Shown here: in pieces, positions 13,624-20,302 of the stretch | Position numbering within the stretch: the stretch's first letter is position 1 | How the letters are laid out: every line of letters begins with the position of its first letter | DNA from: a virus | Direction: 5' to 3' (one strand) | DNA length: 23,439 nucleotides | IMG/VR virus record: IMGVR_UViG_3300022200_005722 | Location: 1 to 23,439 of that record | Program-made: the position numbers and the translations under genes | The notes under the pieces: model-generated | Database searches by the model: none | Seen by the model: only the letters and a program-made list of their open reading frames with translations | What the model was told of the DNA's origin: nothing

Positions 13624-14703
13624 ATGGCAAAGGTACAGAAGGGCAGCAACCCGTTCGTGATCGCCCGTCAGGTGCATCACAAGTACGGTGGCGAAGCCAT
13701 CACGATGAGCGGGGCCCTGACCCTGACTCGTCAGGACGCGCAGGTCCTCACCCTGGACCCGGGCGGCGCCGCTCGGACCGTGACCCTTCCGAAGGAGGAG
13801 GGCAACGAGGGCATGTACTTCGAGATCCGCAACGCCGGCGAGGCTGGCGAGGATCTCACCATCAACAACGACGCGGCTTCTGCGGTCGTGGTCATCCCCG
13901 GCGGCGGCTGGGCCAAGGTCCAGGTCAGTGCGGCCAGCGCATGGCAGATCGCCGGTCAGGGCGTTGGCCCCTCGGCCTCGGGCGTGCAGGCCCTGCCCTT
14001 CACCTCGCGCCCCCAGGGCTACAACGGCCTGAGCCCGCGCTTCGAGCTCAAGTGGGTCGCTGGTGCCGAGGGTCTCCCGGACCTGAACGCGACCGCCGCG
14101 TCTGACCTCATCGATCCCCGCTTCGAGATCCTGGGCACCAACGCCAGCGCCGACGACGTGACCTACTACGCCGAGGGCGGCATCAAGCTCGAGACGGACG
14201 GCGCCGACGGTGACGAGGTCATCGTGCTCCCCCACCTGGACGCCGGCCAGTCTGTCTGGACCGAGGTCACCTGGGGCACGGACAAGAGCGTCGTGTGGGA
14301 GGCCCACATCAAGACGGGCTCCAACATCACCAACGCCATCATCTGGGCCGGTCTCAAGCTGACCAACACCGAGGTGAAGGCCACGGACGACGATCAGGTG
14401 TACTTCCGCTACGAGGACGACGTGGCCTCCGGCAACTGGGAGGTCGTGGACTCCATCGGCGGCACCGACACCAGCACCGACACCAGCGTGGCTGGCGCGG
14501 TCGACACCGAGATCTACCTCAAGATCATCATCGGGAGCGACCGGGTGGCCAAGTGCTACCTCAACAACACGCTGGTGCGGACGACCTCGGCCCTTACCGA
14601 TGCTACCGACTTCATCCCCTACATCGGCGTCGCCGCTGACGGGGCTGCGGCTGCCAAGCACATCTACGTCTTCGGCCAGGCGATCTCTCGGGTCATCGGC
14701 TGA
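13624..14703 (+). CDS. beta-rich virion surface protein (head fibre or decoration-like) with lectin-like C-terminus
   Basis: ATG 13624 follows AATAGGAGAACAGAA, one of the best ribosome sites in the window, suggesting an abundant product. Of 359 residues, about 1-115 form a Gly-rich beta domain (TLPKEEGNEGMYFEIRNAGE, NDAASAVVVIPGGGWAKVQV, SAWQIAG). This repeat-like pattern occurs in phage head fibres and decoration proteins. Residues about 135-358 alternate strands with Trp and Asp/Thr (SVWTEVTWGTDKSVVWEAHI, IWAGLKLTNTE, VYFRYEDD, YLKIIIGSDRVAKCYLN), resembling concanavalin A/LamG-like jelly-roll modules. It has no membrane segment. It may bind cell-surface sugars or decorate the capsid. The domain calls are from sequence texture, not a confirmed family. 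Confidence 0.65.
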   Translation: MAKVQKGSNPFVIARQVHHKYGGEAITMSGALTLTRQDAQVLTLDPGGAARTVTLPKEEGNEGMYFEIRNAGEAGEDLTINNDAASAVVVIPGGGWAKVQVSAASAWQIAGQGVGPSASGVQALPFTSRPQGYNGLSPRFELKWVAGAEGLPDLNATAASDLIDPRFEILGTNASADDVTYYAEGGIKLETDGADGDEVIVLPHLDAGQSVWTEVTWGTDKSVVWEAHIKTGSNITNAIIWAGLKLTNTEVKATDDDQVYFRYEDDVASGNWEVVDSIGGTDTSTDTSVAGAVDTEIYLKIIIGSDRVAKCYLNNTLVRTTSALTDATDFIPYIGVAADGAAAAKHIYVFGQAISRVIG

Positions 14704-15368
14704 TGAGCCACGCCTGCGAGCGCCTGGTGCATGCGGACATGCCGCGCACCGGGACCGTCTACACGAGCAAGGTGATCCTCCGAAAGGGTCGCCTGCCGCG
14801 TGCGGTCATGCGTTTGCAGGACGGCTCGGCTCGACACCTCCCGGCCTGGTGGCTTCGGCTGCACGGCTGGGGGGAGTCGCGCCTCATCGTGGCGACGGTG
14901 AGAGACCCCTACACCTGGCTGCCGTCCTGGTACGCCTGGTGTGTACGCAACGAGCCCGAGGCGCTCGCTCGCATCGGCCGAGGCTCCATGGCCTGGGCGG
15001 ACGTGCTCGAGGGCGCCCTGGAGCCTCACGAGGGCTGGGGAGACTTCCCCCTGCTCATCGGCACGCGACCCAGTGAGATCGGTGCCGAGTGGGCCCCTGA
15101 CGCTGCCGAGGGCGGCATCTGGTCCTGGGCCACCCGCTACTACACCCAGAACGCCCTTGGCGACTGGGAGGCTGACGTGCTCATCGGTGAGGACATCGCT
15201 GCTGACCTGGCCCGCCTGGGCCTCGTGGACGACCTGCCCCCGAAGCACGTCACCCGCAAGTCCGACCTGCCGACCCTGACCGCTGCTCAGCGCGCCCGCA
15301 TCGCCGAGGTCGAGGGCCCGCTCTGGGTCCAGGTTCAGGACAAGATGCGCAACCGGAGGGCTGCCTGA
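14703..15368 (+). CDS. sulfotransferase-like protein
   Basis: The 221-residue product carries the two hallmarks of the PAPS-dependent sulfotransferase fold. The first is an N-terminal phosphosulfate loop, ADMPRTGTVYTSKVIL (residues about 11-26; family form PRSGST/PKTGTT). The second is a central segment, LIVATVRDPYTWLPSWYAW (about 61-79; family form RxPxDxxxSxY), with Arg67 and Ser75 in the expected 3'-phosphate-binding places. LIGEDIAADLARLGL near 160-174 resembles the late ExL-D segment. It lacks a signal peptide. ATG 14703 overlaps the preceding stop by one base. It could sulfate a virion or host-surface glycan or protein, or be a degenerate fold serving structurally. The adjacent lectin-like surface protein makes a sugar-related role attractive but unproven. 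Confidence 0.6.
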   Translation: MSHACERLVHADMPRTGTVYTSKVILRKGRLPRAVMRLQDGSARHLPAWWLRLHGWGESRLIVATVRDPYTWLPSWYAWCVRNEPEALARIGRGSMAWADVLEGALEPHEGWGDFPLLIGTRPSEIGAEWAPDAAEGGIWSWATRYYTQNALGDWEADVLIGEDIAADLARLGLVDDLPPKHVTRKSDLPTLTAAQRARIAEVEGPLWVQVQDKMRNRRAA

Positions 15369-16099
15369 TGGCCATCGTGCATCGCTACCAGCTCCCCAGG
15401 CTCATCGAGATCGGCGTTGCGGAGTCGCTGGATCTCATCGTCACGGACGAGGACGGGACGGCACTCACGCCCGACGCTGGCGCTACGGTCACCATCTACG
15501 ACGGCGCCGAGAAGCTTGTCACGGCCGGTGACGTGACCGAGGGGTCTACCAGCACCTACACGCTCGCAGCGGCGACCACGACCAGCCGCAGCCCCTCAGA
15601 CGGCTACCTTGAGGTCTGGTCTGCCACGGTCGACAGCACCGCGCAGATCTTCCAGCGCGAGGGCTACATCGTCCGGCGGGCCTACCACCCGACCATCACC
15701 GACACGGACCTGACCGACCGGCACACGGAGCTGTCCAACATCCGCACCAAGCGCGGGATCGACAGCTTCGCCAAGTACCGCAACGAGGCCAACGTCGAGG
15801 TCCAGATGGCCCTGCTGAATCAGGGGCGCCGGCCTTGGCTGATCTTCGACCGCAGCGCAGCGCGGCGGGCCCACCTCTTCATGTCCCTGCACCTCATCTT
15901 CATGGACGAGAGCAGCGTCATCGGAGACGGCCGCTATCGTGAGCTCGCAGCGACCTACCTCGAGCGGTACAGGTACACGATCGAGAACATGAACTTCCGC
16001 TATGACTCGGACGAGACGGGCACCATCTCCGAGGCGAGCCGCGAGAGCGCTGGGACCAACCTCATCATCACGGCTGGCCCGCGTAGGCGGTGGCGATGA
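15368..16099 (+). CDS. candidate head-tail connector / neck protein
   Basis: The 243-residue protein combines an N-terminal beta domain (about 15-100, with ESLDLIVTDEDGTALTPDAG, ATVTIYDGAEKL, a bacterial Ig-like texture) and a helical C-terminal domain. The latter includes TDLTDRHTELSNIRTKRGID, RRAHLFMSLHLIFMD and LERYRYTIENMNFRYDSDETGTI, similar to phage connector proteins with a helix bundle and an extended tail. It lies between the surface gene and a tail-completion-like gene, the normal place of neck components. ATG 15368 overlaps the upstream stop by one base. Family not certain. Confidence 0.5.
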   Translation: MAIVHRYQLPRLIEIGVAESLDLIVTDEDGTALTPDAGATVTIYDGAEKLVTAGDVTEGSTSTYTLAAATTTSRSPSDGYLEVWSATVDSTAQIFQREGYIVRRAYHPTITDTDLTDRHTELSNIRTKRGIDSFAKYRNEANVEVQMALLNQGRRPWLIFDRSAARRAHLFMSLHLIFMDESSVIGDGRYRELAATYLERYRYTIENMNFRYDSDETGTISEASRESAGTNLIITAGPRRRWR

Positions 16100-16539
16100 G
16101 CGGCTACCTGCTGAGCGATACGCTGGCCGAATACGAGACCGTGCTCGAGGGCGCGGACCTGGGCCTGAAGGTCATCGACCGTATCGGGCCCATCACGACC
16201 CACACGCCCAACACGCTGGCCAACAAGGGCGTACTCGTCCGGTCGGACACGACCAACAACCGGGACCAGTACCGAGACCGGCACCTGGCCCGGGTCCTGG
16301 ACGACATCACGGTGGAGTTCCTTTACCAGATCGTCGCCACTAAGCAGAAGGCATGCCGCGCCGAGGCCATGCTTCTGGAGGAGCAGATCCGTAAGCTTCT
16401 CACCTCGCGGGCCCCCCAGCTTGCGAGCCACACCACCTTTCGGGGAGCATCACGAGGGCTGCATCCGCTGGATGCGTCTTGGTGGTTCTGCTCGATGACC
16501 TTCACCACGTCCAGGGACGCAGCCCTGGGAGGAGCCTGA
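16096..16539 (+). CDS. candidate tail completion / tail terminator protein
   Basis: The 147-residue protein starts at ATG 16096 with an ATGA overlap; GTG 16090 in the same frame is less likely. It has an early helix (SDTLAEYETVLEGA), a strand region (GLKVIDRIGPITTHTPNTL), then DQYRDRHLARVLDDITVEFLYQI and a helical TKQKACRAEAMLLEEQIRKLL. It ends in strands (DASWWFCSMTFTTSRDA). Size, alpha/beta mix and position between connector and tail tube fit gpU-like tail terminators or head-tail joining proteins. It is immediately followed by the inverted homing endonuclease. Confidence 0.5.
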   Translation: MSGYLLSDTLAEYETVLEGADLGLKVIDRIGPITTHTPNTLANKGVLVRSDTTNNRDQYRDRHLARVLDDITVEFLYQIVATKQKACRAEAMLLEEQIRKLLTSRAPQLASHTTFRGASRGLHPLDASWWFCSMTFTTSRDAALGGA

Positions 16540-16546
16540 GATGCTC

Positions 16547-17290
16547 CTACTGATGACGGTCCTCGTTGGCGTGAGTCATGAGTTCGGCCCGCAGGGCTCG
16601 GGCTCGTTCAACGGCCTCGTCCTCGGTGGCGAAGACGCCGCCGTAGTGCGAAACACCATTGACCATCACGTCCACTTGGTAGGGCCGTCGTCCGCCACGG
16701 GACCTGCGCGAGACTCCGCGTGCGCGCTCACGACCAGGCCGGGCGACGTTCTGGGCATTCTCGGCCGGGGTGACGGCGCGCAAGTTGCTGCGACGGTTGT
16801 TGAGGCGGTCGCCGTCGATGTGGTCGCAGTACAGGGCACTGTCCTCGATGCCAAGAAGGATGCGCCCCAACTGGACATCGCCCACTCGTGCGTACCCGTT
16901 GCCATCGCGGTGGATTCGTCCCAGCGCACGGACCCGGCCAAGGTCGGCGAGGTCGATGACGCAGATCGCCACCGGCATTCCGTGACGGTTGGTCAGGCTC
17001 AACTCCACCGATGCGCAGTCGGCCCCGACAACGGTATTGGTCCCACTGTCCCGCAGGGGACGCATGACCTGCCCTCGCCTATGCTGCACGTAGTGGCCCT
17101 GACACAGGCCCTTGCAGGTGGCGCCAAGGCCACACCCAGGGAAGGTGCATACCTTCCCGACGTTCGGCCTGTACGGCTTGAGCGGCTTGAGATCCTTGCC
17201 CTGCCACTGCTGCTTGTAGTGACTGCGGCACAGCCCCTTTGTGGACGCAGCGCGCCCGCATCCCTTGAAGCTACAGAAGTTCTGACCCAT
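16547..17290 (-). CDS. HNH homing endonuclease with two zinc fingers and AP2 domain
   Basis: The 247-residue protein is encoded against all neighbours. Two tandem finger-like repeats come first: Cys6-Cys11-Cys21-His24 (CSFKGCGRAASTKGLC) and Cys48-Cys53-Cys63-His66 (CTFPGCGLGATCKGLC). The HNH nuclease core is CDHIDGDRLNNRRSNLR (155-171) followed by AVTPAENAQN, with the catalytic DH at 156-157. Residues about 191-236 are an AP2-type DNA-binding domain (GVSRRSRGGRRPYQVDV, HYGGVFATEDEAVERARA). This is the usual make-up of free-standing phage homing endonucleases, which cut unoccupied alleles and spread by repair. ATG 17290 has no clear ribosome site but lies 5 bases after TACACT, so a leaderless transcript is plausible. 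Its insertion separates two structural genes. Confidence 0.9.
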   Translation of the reverse strand: MGQNFCSFKGCGRAASTKGLCRSHYKQQWQGKDLKPLKPYRPNVGKVCTFPGCGLGATCKGLCQGHYVQHRRGQVMRPLRDSGTNTVVGADCASVELSLTNRHGMPVAICVIDLADLGRVRALGRIHRDGNGYARVGDVQLGRILLGIEDSALYCDHIDGDRLNNRRSNLRAVTPAENAQNVARPGRERARGVSRRSRGGRRPYQVDVMVNGVSHYGGVFATEDEAVERARALRAELMTHANEDRHQ

Positions 17291-17295
17291 GCCTA

Positions 17296-17303
17296 AGTGT
17301 AAC
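17296..17303 (-). promoter_or_regulatory. GTTACACT element before the homing endonuclease
   Basis: On the - strand this reads GTTACACT, then five bases, then ATG. TACACT could be a -10 giving a leaderless mRNA. The same octamer lies before the genes at 8504 and 18973. No clear -35 is seen. Confidence 0.35.
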
Positions 17304-17343
17304 ACGGCGGCGAGCATCGCACAGCTTGTGCGGGAGGTGTACC

Positions 17344-17841
17344 ATTAGTGAGTCTACCATTGTAAGGACCAAGCGCGACATCCAGGTGGCCTACACCGAC
17401 GGTGTCAACACCTACACCGTGGCCTACGAGCCGGGTGACTTCAACCTGGACATCCCCAAGGCCTCGGTCAACCTCTTCCTGGACCGGGGCGTCATCGGCT
17501 CCACGCCGAGCATCCGTCTGGGCGATGAGGCCCCGATGACGTTCAGCCACACCGCCTACGAGCGGGACTGGCTGAGCGCCGCGGGTCACGCCACGCTCCT
17601 GGACCTGGCGGTCATCTTCTCCAGCAAGTACGTCGCCAGCAACTGGACCAGCACCATCGGCACCAGCAGCGACGCGACGACCTGGAGCGTCAACCTGACC
17701 CAGGAGGGCAGCGACTTCGGCGAGAGCGACATCACGCTGCAGCTGCCCTACTCGACGATCCGGGCCAGCCGGGCCGATGGCGACCCCAACACCACGTCCA
17801 TCTCGGGAACCAGCCACGCGCTGATCCCGACCGTGCTGTAG
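17344..17841 (+). CDS. tail tube-like protein with probable ATT start
   Basis: The product (165 residues from ATT 17344) is beta-rich. It has a turn-rich N-terminus (VAYTDGVNTYTVAYEPGDF), then LDIPKASVNLFLDRG, SIRLGDEAPMTFSHTAYERD and a helical insert LLDLAVIFSSKYVAS. The C-terminal strands (ATTWSVNLTQEGSD, DITLQLPYSTIRAS) match the texture of siphovirus major tail proteins. No ATG, GTG or CTG lies near the start in this frame. The only well-placed ribosome site, GGGAGGTG (17332-17339), points to ATT 17344; TTG 17326 lies upstream of that site and the next in-frame GTG is at 17383. The homing endonuclease ends its 5' side just upstream, so insertion may have removed the original start. The tube assignment is by position and beta pattern. 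Confidence 0.55.
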   Translation: MSESTIVRTKRDIQVAYTDGVNTYTVAYEPGDFNLDIPKASVNLFLDRGVIGSTPSIRLGDEAPMTFSHTAYERDWLSAAGHATLLDLAVIFSSKYVASNWTSTIGTSSDATTWSVNLTQEGSDFGESDITLQLPYSTIRASRADGDPNTTSISGTSHALIPTVL

Positions 17842-17850
17842 GGGGACGAC

Positions 17851-18405
17851 ATGGCTTCGACGATGAAGGCCACGGTTCAGTTCTCGATCCGTGGCGCCGA
17901 GGTGGTCAGCGATGGTCCCCTCAAGGGCGTGAACCGGCGAGAGCTCGAGCTCTTCCTGGACATGGCCAACGGCACGTCCGATGGAGAGTGCGACCTCGTG
18001 TACTCCGACCAGAAGACGGGCATCGGCGCGAGCGTGACCACGGTCTACGACCTCGACACCAGCCTGGCCGACCTGAGCGGTGGCGCTCTCGACTTCGCGG
18101 AGGTGGTCCTGATCGCCATCCGCAACCGATCCAGCACCGCCGCGAACTACCTGCTGATCGGCCCCGACGCTACCAACGGCTTCGGCGTGGTGGCGAGCAA
18201 TAAGGGCTTCTGGGCGGATGCGTCCGACCGCAACGTGGTCCCGGCTGACTTCAACAGTCAGGACGGGGATGGCTCCTGGGTCATCCTGCACAGCCGAGGC
18301 GGCGTCCCGGTGGCCGCTGGGTCCACGGACGAGCTCGCGGTCATCACCCAGGGTGGCACCAGTAGCAACACCTGGGACCTGCTGATCATCGGCCGCTCGG
18401 CTTAG
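17851..18405 (+). CDS. virion structural protein, 184 aa
   Basis: ATG 17851 follows AGGGGGACGAC, 9 bases after the previous stop. The 184-residue product is beta-rich with few charged helices: TMKATVQFSIRGAEVVSD, DFAEVVLIAIRNRSSTAANYLLIG, GSWVILHSRGGVPVAAGSTDELAVIT and TWDLLIIGRSA at the end. Short strands with Gly/Asp/Ser turns suggest a jelly-roll or tube-like virion component. It may be a second tail protein, a tail decoration, or the tube itself, with the preceding gene as accessory. An intrinsic terminator follows, closing the transcript. Confidence 0.6.
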   Translation: MASTMKATVQFSIRGAEVVSDGPLKGVNRRELELFLDMANGTSDGECDLVYSDQKTGIGASVTTVYDLDTSLADLSGGALDFAEVVLIAIRNRSSTAANYLLIGPDATNGFGVVASNKGFWADASDRNVVPADFNSQDGDGSWVILHSRGGVPVAAGSTDELAVITQGGTSSNTWDLLIIGRSA

Positions 18406-18423
18406 CCGCTGCTCTCCCGAGAG

Positions 18424-18455
18424 AGAAGGCCCGCCCTAATCGGCGGGCTCTTCTG
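18424..18455 (+). terminator. bidirectional intrinsic terminator
   Basis: AGAAG then GCCCGCC (18429-18435), a 6-base loop and GGCGGGC (18442-18448) are followed by TCTTCT. The flanking AGAAG and CTTCT extend the stem, giving a U-rich run on one side and, read leftward, TTCTCTC on the other. It sits between the convergent + gene ending at 18405 and the - gene ending at 18470, so it likely stops both transcripts. Confidence 0.75.
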
Positions 18456-18469
18456 CTCTGGCCATACGC

Positions 18470-18628
18470 TCACTCCTCCCTCAACGGTCGAGCCAGCCAC
18501 GCTGACCGGCTCACCTTGCCACGTTGCCGGTCCAACTCCACCGCCTGCGCCTTGGTCAGGCGGACAGTGACGCGGACGGTCTGAAGGTCCTCGGTGGCCT
18601 TGGGAGGGCGGCCTCGCTTGGGTGTCAT
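18470..18628 (-). CDS. ribbon-helix-helix DNA-binding protein
   Basis: The 52-residue protein starts at ATG 18628, one base after the stop of the leftward gene upstream; the longer ORF to 18730 would overlap that gene. The N-terminus KRGRPPKA resembles an AT-hook-like basic arm. TVRVTVRLTKAQAVELDRQR with KVSRSAWLARPL fits the strand-helix-helix of the MetJ/Arc/CopG superfamily. These proteins act as dimers inserting a beta ribbon into the DNA major groove, mostly as repressors. The likely targets are its own promoter region (18842-18972) or the divergent tail promoter. Confidence 0.75.
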   Translation of the reverse strand: MTPKRGRPPKATEDLQTVRVTVRLTKAQAVELDRQRGKVSRSAWLARPLREE

Positions 18629-18629
18629 G

Positions 18630-18818
18630 TCAGGCCCAGGAGATGTAGGGCGCAGCGTAGCCGTGCATCTCCAGTGACCATGCTCCTGCAATGGCGCCTG
18701 TTTCTGGTTCGATGAGATCGCCAGCCGCACACTCGTCCTCCGTGCTTGTGAGGACGACGGCGAAGCGCCCGCCAGTGTAGGAATCGACGGCCTCGATGAT
18801 GTCGGCGATGCTGAGCAT
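18630..18818 (-). CDS. hypothetical small protein, 62 aa (first gene of leftward cassette)
   Basis: ATG 18818 follows GGGAG at a good distance and a strong promoter-like element. The 62-residue acidic protein starts MLSIADIIEAVDSYTGGRFA and ends with LEMHGYAAPYISWA. It has no transmembrane or catalytic motif. Operon structure with the downstream ribbon-helix-helix gene (one-base gap) could be an effector-regulator pair, including toxin-antitoxin-like. The order effector first, regulator second is less common for type II antitoxins. Function unknown. Confidence 0.6.
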   Translation of the reverse strand: MLSIADIIEAVDSYTGGRFAVVLTSTEDECAAGDLIEPETGAIAGAWSLEMHGYAAPYISWA

Positions 18819-18841
18819 GTTGTCTCCCGGGTTGATGCCTA

Positions 18842-18870
18842 CTTATACGGCGCCACCTAATCCACGTCCA
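18842..18870 (-). promoter_or_regulatory. promoter for the leftward cassette
   Basis: On the - strand TGGACG (18865-18870) and TATAAG (18842-18847) are separated by exactly 17 bp, matching TTGACA/TATAAT at 4 and 5 of 6 positions. It is the best housekeeping-type promoter in the window and lies 23 bp before ATG 18818. The whole 18840-18900 region is AT-richer than its surroundings. Confidence 0.65.
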
Positions 18871-18936
18871 CAACTATTATCCGGTGTCGTGCAATTAGTT
18901 GAGGAGCCAACACCCGCGCCAATTCCTCGACACGTC

Positions 18937-18945
18937 GGTTACACT
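18937..18945 (+). promoter_or_regulatory. GGTTACACT element before the tail assembly genes
   Basis: GGTTACACT matches the nine bases before the portal gene (8489-8497) exactly. TACACT could be a -10; here a leader with CAGGAGAG ribosome site follows before ATG 18973. It would restart transcription of tail genes after the terminator at 18424-18455. Confidence 0.4.
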
Positions 18946-18972
18946 GGCCCCACATCCCAGGAGAGTTTCGCT

Positions 18973-19539
18973 ATGCAGGCGTCCTACTCCGAGACATCGC
19001 TGGTCTCGGCCCTGCCCGTTGAGGCAGAACCCCACGCAACCGAGATTCACGCCATCGAGGCCGAGCTGGACCGCATCTGGCCCGGCTACGACCGGCTGCC
19101 CAACGTGGTCAAGACCCCCCACGGTCCGGCACACCTTCCCGGGTACAAGCTCAAGGGCCGCCCGTTCACCGTGGGCGGAATGCCGGCTGCCCCGTACACC
19201 CTGAGCCACGTCAAGCGGTTGAAGTGGCTGCTCAAGCGGCACAGCCTGCTCATGCGCGGGATGGACTACGGCGTCGTCGTGTCCTCGGGTGCTGGTCGGC
19301 AGGAAGGCAAGTGCTTCGCGCACCCCATCGAATCGGCCCCCGAGCATCACCCCGAACCGCCTCCGCGGGTGTCTCCCGTGGCGCTCCCTGCTGCCCCTGG
19401 ACCGGTCGCCCCTGTCCTCTCGGCTCCTCGCCTGGCCTTGGAGGTTGGGCGCAGCCTGGAGGTCGTGGAGGCTGCGCTGGAGGCCATGCCCAAGGGTGCT
19501 GACGCTCGCGAGTGGGTCGAGCAGTGGGGGCGAGGATGA
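18973..19539 (+). CDS. hypothetical tail-region protein, 188 aa
   Basis: ATG 18973 has CAGGAGAG at 8-15 bases upstream; the longer ORF from 18796 crosses the divergent promoter region and is rejected. Residues 20-110 look globular (HAIEAELDRIWPGYDRLPNV, PAHLPGYKLKGRPFTVGG, HVKRLKWLLKRHSLLMRG). About 118-160 is a Pro-rich linker (EHHPEPPPRVSPVALPAAPG). The C-terminus is a helix (SLEVVEAALEAMPKGADARE) with WVEQWGRG at the end. The protein is unrecognised. It is coupled to the next gene by ATGA and likely belongs to tail assembly by position. Confidence 0.65.
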   Translation: MQASYSETSLVSALPVEAEPHATEIHAIEAELDRIWPGYDRLPNVVKTPHGPAHLPGYKLKGRPFTVGGMPAAPYTLSHVKRLKWLLKRHSLLMRGMDYGVVVSSGAGRQEGKCFAHPIESAPEHHPEPPPRVSPVALPAAPGPVAPVLSAPRLALEVGRSLEVVEAALEAMPKGADAREWVEQWGRG

Positions 19540-20078
19540 AGCCCCGTGACAACTACCGCGAGATCCCGCCCAACTCCCAGCGCTACTGGACCGTGGACCT
19601 GCAGGAGCCCAAGGGCCTGCACGGCTTCCGCTTCCCCGGCTGGGCCATGGCGGACAAGGTGCAGCGGCTCACGTCACAGGCGTTGCTGGAGTGCGAGGCC
19701 GAGGGTGCTGCCCAGCTTCGTCAGCTGTCCCCGTGGATGGGGCTGGTCCTCGGCTCGTGCTGGTGGCACCGGGGCTTTGACCTCGTGACCGAGCACCCGG
19801 GCTGGCGTGCCGACGACAACGCCTTGCTGGAGTACGGCGAGCAGGTCGCAGACGAGCTGATGGAGCACGACTACCGGCTCCTCGAGGTGTCCGCGCTGTA
19901 CACCGCGTGCGGGGCGGCGATGCGTGACCGCCTCAACGTCGTGGCCCGAGCTCGGGAGCGTGCGGATTTCTCCGCTTCGGGCGAAGCCGCTCCCCCCGAA
20001 AGCAGCCAGGCGCCCAGCGCCGAAGAGCGGACGACCGGTCAGGGTGGCTCGACTACATCGCCACGGACCTCGGCATGA
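19536..20078 (+). CDS. tail assembly chaperone candidate (gpG-like)
   Basis: The 180-residue product begins MKPRDNYREIPPNSQRYW. It has a mostly helical core (AMADKVQRLTSQALLECEAE, QLRQLSPWMGLVLGSCWW, ADELMEHDYRLLEVSALYTACG, AMRDRLNVVARARERADF) and ends in a low-complexity tail. In siphoviruses a helical chaperone gene upstream of the tape measure is often extended by a -1 frameshift. Here the -1 frame becomes the better coding frame in the last ~40 bases before the stop, and a C6 tract lies at 19992-19997, so a gpG/gpGT-like pair is plausible. Unlike the lambda layout, three more genes separate it from the tape measure. Confidence 0.55.
   Translation: MKPRDNYREIPPNSQRYWTVDLQEPKGLHGFRFPGWAMADKVQRLTSQALLECEAEGAAQLRQLSPWMGLVLGSCWWHRGFDLVTEHPGWRADDNALLEYGEQVADELMEHDYRLLEVSALYTACGAAMRDRLNVVARARERADFSASGEAAPPESSQAPSAEERTTGQGGSTTSPRTSA
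19991..20043 (+). other. candidate -1 ribosomal frameshift window
   Basis: Frame 0 reads GCT CCC CCC GAA across the C6 run (19992-19997), where a Pro tRNA can re-pair one base back without loss. From there the -1 frame is open into the ORF at 20075. From about 20040 to 20074 the -1 codons (encoding SGWLDYIATDLG) have almost all G/C third positions, whereas frame 0 has about half, so the coding frame appears to change before the stop. No ATG/GTG/TTG start lies in the -1 frame there. Confidence 0.45.
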
Positions 20079-20302
20079 TGATGGGTCACCCCTCCGCGCT
20101 TCTGGACATGCACCTGGACGACCAGGTGGAGGCGCTTGCCTGGGCCTTCGCGCGTAGCGAAGACGAGAGCCTGGGGGCCGTCTCTCAGCACCCCTCGACG
20201 AAGCGGGACGCTATCTCCCTGCACAACGCCGTCCACGCCAAGAAGAAGCCGGAGACGGATGAGGCGGCGATGGCTGGCGTGCAGACCTGGATGGACACAT
20301 GA
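20075..20302 (+). CDS. tail chaperone frameshift extension (gpT-like) or coupled small protein
   Basis: Starting at ATG 20075 it encodes 75 residues (GHPSALLDMHLDDQVEALAWA then a polar, Lys-rich tail) and overlaps the preceding stop (ATGA). The open frame extends upstream with protein-like sequence WLDYIATDLG, which could only be translated by a -1 shift from the preceding gene; a shift at the C6 tract would give a 255-residue fusion. The helical PSALLDMHLDDQVEAL is reminiscent of tail chaperone extensions. Whether it is made as a fusion, alone, or both cannot be told from sequence. Confidence 0.6.
   Translation: MMMGHPSALLDMHLDDQVEALAWAFARSEDESLGAVSQHPSTKRDAISLHNAVHAKKKPETDEAAMAGVQTWMDT

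Noticed and set aside
16541-17296. 251-codon + strand ORF with a strong ribosome site at ATG 16541
   Set aside because: It is antisense to the HNH-AP2 gene, whose product has clear finger, nuclease and AP2 motifs. The + translation has no recognisable motif. The ribosome site may be a relic of the pre-insertion junction.
17340-17361. Direct repeat TACCATT (17340-17346 and 17355-17361) as a homing or attachment site
   Set aside because: Seven bases is too short to be convincing, and no matching copy was found on the other side of the endonuclease gene.
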